This document shows, in pieces, positions 51,266 to 59,600 of a stretch of 64,000 bases of DNA. Origin of the DNA: Scolanthus callimorphus. Its lineage: Eukaryota; Cnidaria; Anthozoa; Actiniaria; Edwardsiidae. The stretch lies in the NCBI GenBank assembly GCA_033964015.1, contig CM066913.1, positions 31,261,577 to 31,325,576 of the forward strand, read 5' to 3'. The notes beneath the pieces were generated by a model, which had not been told where the DNA came from, ran no database searches, and was given only the letters and a program-made list of their open reading frames with translations. A program made the translations under genes and the position numbers. Numbering within the stretch: the stretch's first letter is position 1; each line of letters starts with the position of its first letter.

Positions 51266-51466
51266 TTAAAGGTTTACATTTTGAGTTCTTTGTTTTTTAC
51301 AGAATGCATGATAGAATGCATTACCATAGATCAGTAGAATATAAGCAACTAAAAACATAATTAATCCATAAAGCGTCCATACAGTAACCAATGTAACGTT
51401 GTGCATGTCGATGCAGTAACAAGGAGTCATCGGATAAAGAATTCCCTTTGCATTACAAACTTTCAT
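51266..51466 (-). CDS. Small membrane protein (66 aa)
   Basis: ATG at 51466. A single hydrophobic segment covers about residues 25-47, followed by a basic tail (CKKQRTQNVNL). The short N-terminal part has three cysteines (C4, C16, C18) and an N-x-T site at N23. AATAAA on the minus strand (51260-51265) abuts the stop, supporting a real transcript end. No family recognised. It is the outermost gene of the leftward cluster. Confidence 0.5.
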   Translation of the reverse strand: MKVCNAKGILYPMTPCYCIDMHNVTLVTVWTLYGLIMFLVAYILLIYGNAFYHAFCKKQRTQNVNL

Positions 51467-51530
51467 CTTGTCTTGTCTTTACAAGAGCGGTTGCATCCAA
51501 CAACTGAACAGTATAGTAGGAATCCAATTA

Positions 51531-51924
51531 TTATAATACACAAGAGGGTAAAAATGATAATTTTGGTAGTAAATTTTTAGCCACTCTATCCGGGTAACAT
51601 AGGCATAGCCAATCTAAAAGATCGTACTGTTCTAGGCAGAAGGTAACAGACATAGCACCTCCCGTTTTAACTCGTTCGGTTACGTTCATGATGACTTGTC
51701 TGGGGAATTCACAAAACTGATGGGCCAGGCGGGGCTGCTTGTGTAGTAGATATACTTTTTGGATCACTGTTCGGAACAGTTTCAGGCGGCAGGATGTTTG
51801 CACTCCATACTTGTTTCGACAACAACGGTTGTCTGGTTGTCTGGTTGTCTTGTGAAGCCCCTTTTAATACTTTGTTGGGTGGCTGCATTGCTGTGGTGGT
51901 GGTGGTGTCTCGCTTGCTGGCCAT
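51531..51924 (-). CDS. Unknown small Polinton gene in two overlapping frames
   Basis: ATG at 51924 opens a 71-codon frame (to 51709) rich in Thr, Pro and Gln, starting MASKRDTTTTT. A second open frame covers 51531-51803 with no ATG near its beginning. Its later part (from about 51690 down) has a more protein-like composition, with Cys and aromatic residues. The two may be one gene with a frame break near 51710-51800, or the first may be the only real gene. A TATA-like TATTTAAAA lies about 35-40 bp before the ATG on the minus strand. No homology recognised. Confidence 0.4.
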
Positions 51925-51975
51925 GATTGCGGTGTAAGAATGAGAACCCAGCGTGTTTTTTAAATAGCTTCAGGT

Positions 51976-52284
51976 TTACCCGATGAGTTCAACAGTTTTT
52001 TTATAGGTGCGTGGATAGTAAATATGGAGCTCGGTTAATTTTGATCGGTATCGTCGTAACCGCCATATCAGGGTCAAGTTAGAACAGCAGCACACGTTGT
52101 ATCGATTTCGAAGAGTTAACATTTTTTCTAGGTAATCAATTTCCGCCGTATACCAGTTAAGTTTTTCTTCTGGAGTTAACTGGTTGTGTAGTTGAGTCTC
52201 CAAAATCCAAACAGTTAAAAATACGACGGCAATGATTAAAATTATTGATCCAACGACGTAAAAAGTTACCCAGCACTCGTCCAT
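51976..52284 (-). CDS. Small single-pass membrane protein (102 aa)
   Basis: ATG at 52284. Residues about 8-28 form one strongly hydrophobic helix (VVGSIILIIAVVFLTVW). The rest is a charged, probably helical tail with a CCC cluster near residue 65. Its start overlaps the end of the upstream gene (52266-52610) by 19 bp, so the two are probably expressed together. Same architecture as its neighbour: short N-terminus, one TM helix, helical cytosolic tail. Function unknown. Confidence 0.6.
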   Translation of the reverse strand: MDECWVTFYVVGSIILIIAVVFLTVWILETQLHNQLTPEEKLNWYTAEIDYLEKMLTLRNRYNVCCCSNLTLIWRLRRYRSKLTELHIYYPRTYKKTVELIG

Positions 52285-52610
52285 CTTGTTGGTTCGCCAA
52301 CGGACTCGTAGGTTGGTGGAGGCATATTCAGTTGATCCAATTTGTTTATATATTTGTCCAGTTCTTGTTTTGCCGGGTTTAGAACGTAACCTTCTACCAG
52401 AAAAGCCAGAAAGGCGTTTGTTTCTTTATCATATTTTCGTTGTATTTCAGGTATGTTTTTTTCCAATTTCCTGATCCGATCCAGGTAATCATTAAACTTT
52501 TCTTCATGGGTTCGTGTACCCTTTTTACGACAGTAATACACACAAGTTATAAAGATTGCAAGGGCTGCGATTGAGGCAGAAGCAATCAGCCCAATACTTA
52601 GCCCATCCAT
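52266..52610 (-). CDS. Single-pass membrane protein with PPPTY motif (114 aa)
   Basis: ATG at 52610. One TM helix at about residues 5-27 (IGLIASASIAALAIFITCVYY) is followed by basic residues (CRKKG) and a charged coiled-coil-like segment at 34-62. The C-terminal tail has PPPTYESVGEP, with PPxY at residues 98-101. In virus biology PPxY late-domain motifs recruit Nedd4-family ubiquitin ligases and ESCRT; whether this one does is inference. The topology places the motif on the cytosolic side if the basic flank stays inside. It shares the intergenic TATA-containing region with the divergent GRF-like gene. Confidence 0.65.
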   Translation of the reverse strand: MDGLSIGLIASASIAALAIFITCVYYCRKKGTRTHEEKFNDYLDRIRKLEKNIPEIQRKYDKETNAFLAFLVEGYVLNPAKQELDKYINKLDQLNMPPPTYESVGEPTRWTSAG

Positions 52611-52634
52611 ACCCGATTCAGGTAATCACAAAGT

Positions 52635-52640
52635 TATAAA
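52635..52640 (+). promoter_or_regulatory. TATA box of the GRF-like gene
   Basis: TATAAA about 50 bp before the ATG at 52686, in the 75-bp gap between divergent genes. TTATAA is palindromic, so it could also be read on the other strand, though it lies only about 25-30 bp from that ATG. Confidence 0.6.
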
Positions 52641-52685
52641 AAAGCCGCAACGTACCGTGGTTCATCATTCTGTTCGGCACACATT

Positions 52686-53264
52686 ATGGCTTCAATCACA
52701 TGTCTGTGCACGTTTTATAATCATGCTACTGGCAAGTACCAGTTTTGTAAAGCCGTGCAAGTTGAGAGCGAAGCCAAGGGTAAAATGTATTACAAGTGCG
52801 GCAAGAAGTTGGATTATCAAAATCCGAAGGTTGAGCAAGGGTGTACGTTCTTTTTGGAAAAGTCGGATGCGCGCAAGGTGAACAAGGTGTGTGGCGAAAA
52901 TGGAATTCGTTTACCGCATCGGGTGCTTCGGTGCAAGCACGGTTTGAATTGCAAGCTGGGTGTCGCAAAGAACGGAGAGAGAAAGGGGGAGGTTTTCTAT
53001 GCTTGTCCATTGTCGTTGCCACATGTGTCGTGTGGTACGTTTCGGTTTGTTAATGATTGCAAGGAGTTGAATGGAAGAAAGCATCCCCCCTACTATCCCT
53101 GGAAACATGATCCGAAGTATGCGGATAATAGCGTGGGCGGGGTGGAAGATGATGATCCTACACCGTTACCTACGTACAGCTTCGACGAAGAGGGTGGTGA
53201 TGACGAGGATGAATTTGAGGAAGGTCAAGTATCTCCTGCCACGAAGCGTGTCAAGCGGTCGTAA
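52686..53264 (+). CDS. Tandem GRF-like zinc-motif protein (192 aa)
   Basis: ATG at 52686. Two cysteine modules lie in tandem. The first spans about residues 6-57: C6-x-C8, then GKMYYKCG with C38, then C53 in GCTFFLE. The second spans about 83-121: C83 and C89, then GEVFYACP with C107, then C116 in CGTFRF. Both have the GRF finger pattern (Cys pair, K/R-G-x-x-F/Y-Y-x-C, C-x-x-F). GRF fingers in TOP3A, NEIL3 and APEX2 bind single-stranded DNA, so a replication or repair role is a reasonable inference. The C-terminus is acidic (about 153-182) and ends in a basic TKRVKRS, a possible nuclear signal. AATAAA lies at 53393-53398, inside the convergent gene. Confidence 0.75.
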   Translation: MASITCLCTFYNHATGKYQFCKAVQVESEAKGKMYYKCGKKLDYQNPKVEQGCTFFLEKSDARKVNKVCGENGIRLPHRVLRCKHGLNCKLGVAKNGERKGEVFYACPLSLPHVSCGTFRFVNDCKELNGRKHPPYYPWKHDPKYADNSVGGVEDDDPTPLPTYSFDEEGGDDEDEFEEGQVSPATKRVKRS

Positions 53265-53298
53265 CTAGTTAACACACAACAGTTGTTAGTAATCGATG

Positions 53299-53304
53299 TT
53301 TATT
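53299..53304 (-). terminator. Polyadenylation signal of the 441-aa gene
   Basis: AATAAA on the minus strand, 17 bp after the stop codon at 53321. Confidence 0.6.
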
Positions 53305-53320
53305 TTTTAACAAAACAGAC

Positions 53321-54646
53321 TTAGCAACAATGATGGCATTTGCATGGAGCACTTGTGCTCAACGTCAACCAGGCTGATCGACCTATTTTTACAATAAACT
53401 CATTTCTATGAAAATTGATGACGTGGCATTTGTTTGTGTTTGTCATTTTTTTTACCTCTAACGCTATCTTGACAGTGTTGCTCTTAGCTCCACGAAACAC
53501 GATTTCGTTTTTTAACACATGCGTTATAGCTGTGATTCGCAGTGGTATTGCTTTCTTGCTACCGTTAGCATTGTCTGCCACCTTGTATTCCTTCACAAAC
53601 GAACACTTAATATCCTTTGAAAGGAAAGGACGAAAAGATGGCGAAGTTTCGCTGCACACCACGTAAGCTGCAAGACGATTGTATAGAAAAGCATGTGCTG
53701 ACTTAGCCGGTTTTTTGCGATGAACGGCGCTGCTACAGTGGCACCTGACTAACCTGCACGTTTCTAGTTGCGTGTACGTGGCAATGTGCTCCACTTCTTG
53801 CAGCGGGGCTGAGATGCAAAAGTGCAGCGAAAATTGGCGATCTTTTGCGTCTTCTTTGGTGACCTTCTCGTCAAACGGTCCCTTGATAATTTTTTTGTTT
53901 TTTTGAAAGAGCTCCTTATCTAACACATCTATCGCTTGGGTGCGAGATACATTGTGTTTGCCGATGACCAACAGCACTGCTAGTGTAGGGGCAAATAGTT
54001 TCATATGCAGTACCAATCCATGTCGATCATTTTTGTTTGTTTGTTTCAATAGTGCAAATTCTCGCTCTACTTCAACGATGGAGCATGCTGGCTCTTCTAC
54101 CCCTTGATAGTGTTTCTGCAACAAGACGCGATCTACCAAAATTGATTTGTTATAGTATTGGCTAGACCCGATCACGGCAGACCGTTTTCGCGTGCTTGTT
54201 GCATTATAAGGTGAAGCCACAGCATTTGTAAAAATGATGGACGATGGTTTTTTCGTCTCATCGGAATTGAGTGTCTGCCTTGCCAAATAGGAGACTACAT
54301 TGGCCCACTGGCAGTGATAATCAGATAGCATTTTTGGGTCTACTTTGCCTGATAGCATTTGTTGGTTTATTTTGTCTGATGCCACGTTTAGAGGAACTGC
54401 GAACTTCCAAAATGCATCTGTGTTTAATCGTCCATCTGGTCGAAACGAGGTAATAATATCCTCTTCAGTTAAAAAACCCAAGCATTCTACGTTTTGTTGC
54501 TTTACGACTAAATATCGTGATTTGCTATTTAATGGCCAAAGTTGACGGTCTGCTCGGAAGTCGTTACCCAAAATACAGTCTTGTGTAGTTTGGGTTGCGA
54601 TGCTTCCGCTTACAAGATTAAGCGTAATTTGCTTGTGGATTTCCAT
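53321..54646 (-). CDS. Unknown Polinton protein (441 aa)
   Basis: ATG at 54646 in a good context; one uninterrupted frame. No family recognised. There is no signal peptide or TM helix except a hydrophobic stretch near residues 224-234 (LFAPTLAVLLVIG). The C-terminus ends in a Cys/His cluster (CKCHHCC). Basic and hydrophobic segments alternate as in a folded globular protein. It converges with the GRF-like gene, the stop codons being 56 bp apart. A late structural or capsid-associated role is possible but unsupported. Confidence 0.7.
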   Translation of the reverse strand: MEIHKQITLNLVSGSIATQTTQDCILGNDFRADRQLWPLNSKSRYLVVKQQNVECLGFLTEEDIITSFRPDGRLNTDAFWKFAVPLNVASDKINQQMLSGKVDPKMLSDYHCQWANVVSYLARQTLNSDETKKPSSIIFTNAVASPYNATSTRKRSAVIGSSQYYNKSILVDRVLLQKHYQGVEEPACSIVEVEREFALLKQTNKNDRHGLVLHMKLFAPTLAVLLVIGKHNVSRTQAIDVLDKELFQKNKKIIKGPFDEKVTKEDAKDRQFSLHFCISAPLQEVEHIATYTQLETCRLVRCHCSSAVHRKKPAKSAHAFLYNRLAAYVVCSETSPSFRPFLSKDIKCSFVKEYKVADNANGSKKAIPLRITAITHVLKNEIVFRGAKSNTVKIALEVKKMTNTNKCHVINFHRNEFIVKIGRSAWLTLSTSAPCKCHHCC

Positions 54647-54733
54647 CGGATTAACACTACATCCAGCGATGTACCCTGCGAGTTTATCTGTAACAGTCTT
54701 GAGTGTTTTTGCATACTCCGTTTGGAGTAAAAT

Positions 54734-55186
54734 CTACAAACAAAACAACATTTTAATTTTGTTGCATTCGTACGAAGCGTTATATAGTTTTTGTAATACT
54801 TGAATTTTTTGTTCACCGCTCCCTTTCTTAAAAAGAGAATGTGCCTGGTATTGAAAGTTTTTATCGAGTGTGATCGTGGCGCTATGGGTAAATTCTAAAT
54901 ATTTACGGGTACATTGGTTTAAATTACTAAATTCTTGCTGGTCTAAAAAATTACAAAAAAACCCCAATTCGTGAGCTGCTGCTGCTGCTTGTTGTAAAAT
55001 TTCGTGTGATATGTTAAATTTTGAATTTCCGTTACCGCTTAAAAAATTAATCATAGGCTGATACATGGGGTAGCTAATAAATCGAAACAATAGCTCATAC
55101 AGTCTGAACTGTTTTCTAAAAATTAAGTGTAAATTAGGGGTAAAAAAGTTAAAAAGTCGTTTAATGTCTTTAACCGGAAAAAACAA
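54734..55186 (-). CDS. Unknown Polinton ORF (up to 150 codons), start unclear
   Basis: The open frame begins without an ATG (first codon TTG at 55186). It overlaps the end of the upstream ORF by 17 bp at a run of six T on the coding strand, so it may be the second half of the upstream gene after a frame break. Otherwise the first internal ATG is about 40 codons in. It is rich in Phe, Leu and Asn, with a run of Ala (AAAAA) near the middle. No family recognised. Confidence 0.45.
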   Translation of the reverse strand: MFFPVKDIKRLFNFFTPNLHLIFRKQFRLYELLFRFISYPMYQPMINFLSGNGNSKFNISHEILQQAAAAAHELGFFCNFLDQQEFSNLNQCTRKYLEFTHSATITLDKNFQYQAHSLFKKGSGEQKIQVLQKLYNASYECNKIKMLFCL

Positions 55187-55445
55187 AGGAAGGGCAATTA
55201 TCTAATAGCCATAAAATTTCGTCTATAGACCAAACACTACTTTGTTTTTCTTGAACTATGTAGTACTCATATTTGTAACAGGCGGCTGACGTTGCTCCAT
55301 GTCCTTTAAGGAGACAGAAGGTTACATCATCCTCGAGACAGTTGGGACATCTGGAAATCTGGAAATCGTTTGACACTATTTCTTGAAAGTAACTCGCGAA
55401 AAAGTGAATTCTCTCCCCTTCACTATGGAATCTAATTGTAGTCAT
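55170..55445 (-). CDS. Unknown Polinton protein with Cys motif (91 aa as read)
   Basis: ATG at 55445 (an upstream in-frame GTG is less likely). Contains C-P-N-C-L-E-D-D-V-T-F-C followed by a further Cys, a possible zinc knuckle, and an acidic C-terminal part. The frame ends within the T-run where the next ORF opens (see 54734-55186). A splice-donor-like GTAAGT directly precedes the ATG on this strand. Confidence 0.45.
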   Translation of the reverse strand: MTTIRFHSEGERIHFFASYFQEIVSNDFQISRCPNCLEDDVTFCLLKGHGATSAACYKYEYYIVQEKQSSVWSIDEILWLLDNCPSFVFSG

Positions 55446-55549
55446 CACTTACGGTGCCACTGCTGTTTTCTGTCAAGCGATCCATTGTGTTGCTTTAGTG
55501 TCTGTTTTGTTAAAAAAATACAATCAAAATTAGTCTTTGGCCAGTAGAA

Positions 55550-55849
55550 TCAATTTTTGTCTTTTCCAGTAGTATATACATTGTCTTGTCCATTAACTGT
55601 TGCAGTAGTATTTTTTTGCAACAGTTTCTGAGCAGCCCTTATGTCGAACACACCATCCGCCGTCGTAGTGTCGTCCAAATACAGTAAAGCTTCGAGTAAA
55701 TTTTGAGGTGGATCGTCTTCTTTCTCTTTCTGCCATTGTTCAATAGTTACTGTTGTCAGTTGATCAAGTCTCTCTAAAAATTCTTCAGTCGCTCTAGACA
55801 CTTCTATTTCTATAATCTCGTCTGTATAGTTATTTTTCACGCACCCCAT
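55550..55849 (-). CDS. Putative dual-acylated small protein (99 aa) with a 5'UTR intron
   Basis: The preferred start is the ATG at 55849, giving MGCVKNNYTDE. Gly2 and Cys3 followed by a small/polar residue at position 6 fit the N-myristoylation plus palmitoylation signal used by Src-family kinases. An upstream in-frame ATG at 55933 lies in the pyrimidine tract of a strong acceptor (TTTTTTCTTACAG, exon from 55907), so spliced mRNA would begin at MGCV. Matching donors are at 55978 and 56306. The rest is an acidic, helical protein with no recognised family. Membrane anchoring is inferred. Confidence 0.6.
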   Translation of the reverse strand: MGCVKNNYTDEIIEIEVSRATEEFLERLDQLTTVTIEQWQKEKEDDPPQNLLEALLYLDDTTTADGVFDIRAAQKLLQKNTTATVNGQDNVYTTGKDKN

Positions 55850-55907
55850 GATTGCAGTAGTAGAGAGTTGTTGTTGTGGTTGGAGAGAGGTTATTGAAGA
55901 GAGGTTT

Positions 55908-55977
55908 CTGTAAGAAAAAACAGAGAGAGTCATGAGAGAGAGATTATTCGATCATGCGATTTTGTGTGTTAACTTAC
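55908..55977 (-). other. Predicted 5'UTR intron of the MGCV gene
   Basis: On the minus strand the donor GTAAGTTAACA (55977 downward) and the acceptor TTTTTTCTTACAG (ending 55908) define a 70-base intron between the promoter-proximal leader and the coding exon. The alternative distal donor at 56305 would give a longer intron to the same acceptor. Confidence 0.6.
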
Positions 55978-56030
55978 AATTGAGGTTTGACTTGGCGGTT
56001 TAAGGCTTGCTTGGCTGTGACTGACTGCCG

Positions 56031-56068
56031 TTTCGCGCCAAGATATATACCCTACAAACCCCGCCCCT
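56031..56068 (-). promoter_or_regulatory. Promoter cassette 1: GC box, TATA box, E2F-like site
   Basis: Read on the minus strand: GGGGCGGGG (56059-56067), then TATA-like GTATATATCT (56041-56050), then GGCGCGAAA (56031-56039), an exact E2F consensus. A transcript from here would run through the leader to the donor at 55978. The whole block is repeated at 56401-56438. Confidence 0.7.
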
Positions 56069-56089
56069 TTACTGAATCGGAAATTGAAA

Positions 56090-56300
56090 CGCAGCTAAAT
56101 CAACAACTGAATCGCCATAAAACGCCGCCCCTTTTGCTGAAACGGAAACTGAATCGCCATAAAACGCCGCCCCTTTTGCGGAACGGAAATTGAAACGCAA
56201 CTGAATCGCAACTGCAACGGGGTCGATGTAAAGTGTTGTAACGGAAATTGAAACGCAACTGAATCGCAACTGCAACGGGATCGATGTAAAGTGTTGTTAA
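56090..56300. repeat. Short tandem repeats inside the control region
   Basis: AACTGAATCGCCATAAAACG plus CCGCCCCTTTTGC occurs twice, then a 54-base unit with TTGAAACGCAACTGAATCGC and GGTCGATGTAAAGTGTTGT occurs twice. They separate the two promoter cassettes and look like products of recent local duplication. Confidence 0.8.
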
Positions 56301-56400
56301 CTTACCTACGACGGCGGATGGCGCTTTTCTTGATTTCTTTGCTTCTTGAACTTGCTTTATCTGTTTGGCTGCTTGCTTGCTTGGTTGTGGCTGGCTACCG

Positions 56401-56438
56401 TTTCGCGCCAAGATATATACCCTACAAACCCCGCCCCT
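56401..56438 (-). promoter_or_regulatory. Promoter cassette 2: GC box, TATA box, E2F-like site
   Basis: Second copy of the block at 56031-56068, with the same order and spacing: GC box 56429-56437, TATA-like 56411-56420, GGCGCGAAA 56401-56409. It is followed on the minus strand by a related leader (CCAAGCAAGCA) and a donor GTAAGTTAACA at 56305, the same donor sequence as in copy 1. Confidence 0.7.
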
Positions 56439-56560
56439 TCAGGCTATTTTGGGGAAAAAACTGCCACTCAAAAAAAGAGGAGGAGGGGGTAGGGGTGGGG
56501 GGGTAACCCCCCTGGTGATGAGGAAGTGTTGCAAAGGATTGTGGGACGGTTCAGGTGTGA

Positions 56561-56568
56561 ATATATAG
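56561..56568 (+). promoter_or_regulatory. TATA box of the polymerase gene
   Basis: ATATATAG 37 bp before the ATG at 56605, the only TATA-like element close upstream on this strand. Confidence 0.6.
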
Positions 56569-56604
56569 AGCGATCGTGGCGGGTAAGTTTCATAGAGTGG
56601 TGCG

Positions 56605-59600
56605 ATGGACGATGATGAGCCTAGCGGATCAAGTATTTTGAAAGACTTATTTCATCTAAGCCAAACTCCTCAATGTAGTAGTCGATTCGAAGAGGATGAA
56701 ACAGTGTTGTTTGATTTTCTGTGTCCGGGTGAAGATCATCATGATGAGGCGGAAGAAGAAGAAGGACAAGAAGGACTGGGTTTGGGGTTGTTTGCTCATG
56801 AGGAGGATTTGATCGAAGAGGAATATCGACGTTGGGAACAGCTAGGAGGAGGAGGTGACAATCGCGTTCTATGGAATGATGGCAATGTGAGTGTGGTGGT
56901 TTCGAACTATCATCACAGTAAAAAGTTTTCCACAAATCAATTGCAATTTGAATGTGAAATTAATCGACAACCTTCGTCTGACGCTTTGGAACGAGCGGTG
57001 CAATTGATATCGAATTTTGAAACGATAGTGAACACGATCAAGGCTTACGTCGAGGCTCGACCTATGGACAAGATGAATTTTGTGTTACAATGCGAAGGCA
57101 TGGAATATCCTGTGAAAATTACTTTTGTACCCGCCAAGCTGTTGACAGCTGAGTTGATTTTTAAGGAATTTACAGTGGTGGCACAAAGTCAGACGAGTAT
57201 TGAACTGCAAAAGCATATTAAAGTAGATGTTAGTCATATCCCGTATCTTGGGGGGAGTGGTAAAAGGAAACACGATGGGATTCGCCGTGGAGATTACAGG
57301 TTAAAGCGAGATCGTAATGTGCCTGGATTGATTACCCAATTGGAAGGATTGGGGTGTTTACGCCGATACGACCCGCCGCATCATCATCGTCCTGGCGTGC
57401 GCAGTTTGTACGAGCAATTTGACATTCCTATTCCCGCCGCCGAAGAGTTTGGCGGCGGCGGCGAGGAGCGGGAAGTGTTGGCACACGTGGGCGGCGTGTT
57501 GTTTAGTCAGGGTTTCAATTTGGTGGTCGTGGACATGATGGCTGCAGACGAGGTGATGTATCGCCATTGCGACAAGCACGAGGGGTCTGTATTATGCGAA
57601 GTGGTGTATAAAATGACCAATGATAAGGAGGAAGTGACGTATGCGCGCGTCGTGGATCCTGATAAATTGATGACTAAAACGATTCGGTATTCGTTTTGTT
57701 TTAAATGTTGTGCGTTTTACAGCACGCAGGCGCGTGTTAAAAAGCATGAGTGCGGCGACACGAATGAAAAAGCGGCGCGCTGCACGCAGTTGTTGAAAAA
57801 CAAGCGAAAACACGTAAAACTGCGAGCCATTGAAAGCGGTAGACATTTTGATGAAAGCAAGATCGAGCGCGTCGAGAAAAGTGATGATGGAAATTGTTTT
57901 GTTCGAGCCATTTGTCAAGCACGCAGCAGGCAGTATGGCGAGGTGGTTTGCCCGCTGCAGTTGTTGTTGGAAATTTCGGAATTTGAGGAAAAAGTTGGAC
58001 GGATGATGCTGAGAAAGGACGCAGGGTTTGAAAAATATGCGGGGCCGGGAGATTGGCAGCGTTATCAACAGTGTCTTGCCCCCAACGAGCGCCTTCGCAT
58101 TTTTAATGCGGAAAATGGGATGCTTTTGTTTTGCGGCGAGGTGAAAGAGCAAGAGATGCTGGATGTGGTAAATATTAACTTACTGTTGGAGAATGATCAT
58201 TATGACGTGATCAAGTCGATGGACGGCTTGTTTGCAGCTGGCAAATACTGCTCCAAGTGTGACAACTACTATACCAGTGAAAAGACGCATTCGTGCTTTA
58301 AACCGTGTTGTTTTTGTAAGGCACGGGTGTGTGATGCACGACGGTTTTATCCTGTAAATCATTCGTACAAGGTGTGCAAATTGTGTCATCGTCGTTTTCC
58401 TACCAAGGATTGTTTTGATAATCACTTGGTGGTGACACGTAATAATTATCGTTTGCCGAAACGAAAAGAGGAACAACGAGAGGATGAGGACGATGAAGAG
58501 GAGGAGGACGAGGAGGAGGAGAAGGAGGAGGAGGACGGCTTTACGGTGATGGAGTATTCCACGTGTTGTCGTTATGTGTTTTGCAAAGAATGTGGAAAGA
58601 CGGTGGATTGCTTAAACAAGAAGAAAATGAAAATGGTGGTGGAACACGATTGTGGGATGGAAAAGTGTAAAAATTGTAAAAGGACCTACAAAGGAGAGCA
58701 CAATTGTTTCATACAACCGACGCAGGTGGACAACTCGTTCGATTACTGTTTTGGATTTTTTGATTTTGAGACGATGCCTTACGGGGAGGAGCAGCATGAA
58801 TCTCATCATCACGTGGTTAATTTGGCTGTAGCAATGAAGTGTTGTTCTGGCTGTGAGCACTTGCCGTCGCGACAGGCGGAGGGATGCACCAATTGCAAGC
58901 AACGATACGCGGTGTTTCGTACGCTGGATGCGTTTTGCGAGTGGCTGTTTAGCCCCGTGAATGTGGGGTACACGTTTTTTGCTCACAACATGCAAGGTTA
59001 CGATGGTTACTTTATTTTGAATTATTGCATGAGACACTCGATTGTGGTGTCGAAACCCGTGTTTCGAGGAGCGAAAATTTTGTACATGTGGTTTCCTCAG
59101 CTCAAGATTCAAATGAAGGATTCGTATGCGTTTATTCCTCTGCCTTTGGCCGCGTTTCATGGCACGTTTAATCTGGGTCACAAATTAGTGGAGGAAAAGG
59201 GTATGTTTCCTTATTGTTTCAACACGCCCGCAAATCAACGTTACGTTGGGCCTCTACCTGACAAACGAAGCTATGGTTACGAGGAGATGAACAAAAAGAA
59301 GCGTCAAGCGTTCGATTTGTGGTATGACTTGGAAAAAGCAAAGAACAAACCGTTTGATTTGCAAAAGGAATTGTTGGAGTATTGTGTCAAGGATGTGGAG
59401 TTGCTGAAGGAGGGCGTGTTGGCGGTGGGTCGCGAGTTTTTTGAGCAGCACGAGGTGGACATTTTCAAAGGAAAGCGCTTCACGTTGGCTCAAGGAGTGT
59501 TGCAAATTTACAAAGCGAACGATTTGAAAGAGGGGCAAATTGGTATTATTCCTCCACAAGGATATCGTCGGCATGACACGCAATCGATAGCTGCGTTAAA

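Noticed and set aside
52734..53108. ORFs in other frames over the GRF-like gene
   Set aside because: They lack the spaced cysteines and ATG/TATA context of the 52686-53264 frame and are shadows.
55850..55933. Upstream ATG at 55933 as start of the MGCV gene
   Set aside because: It lies inside the pyrimidine tract of a strong splice acceptor, so mature mRNA should lack it; the ATG at 55849 has a good context.
56100..56411. 103-codon minus-strand ORF across the Polinton control region
   Set aside because: It has no ATG (it starts with TTG), runs through tandem repeats and crosses the splice donor at 56305; better explained as untranslated leader.
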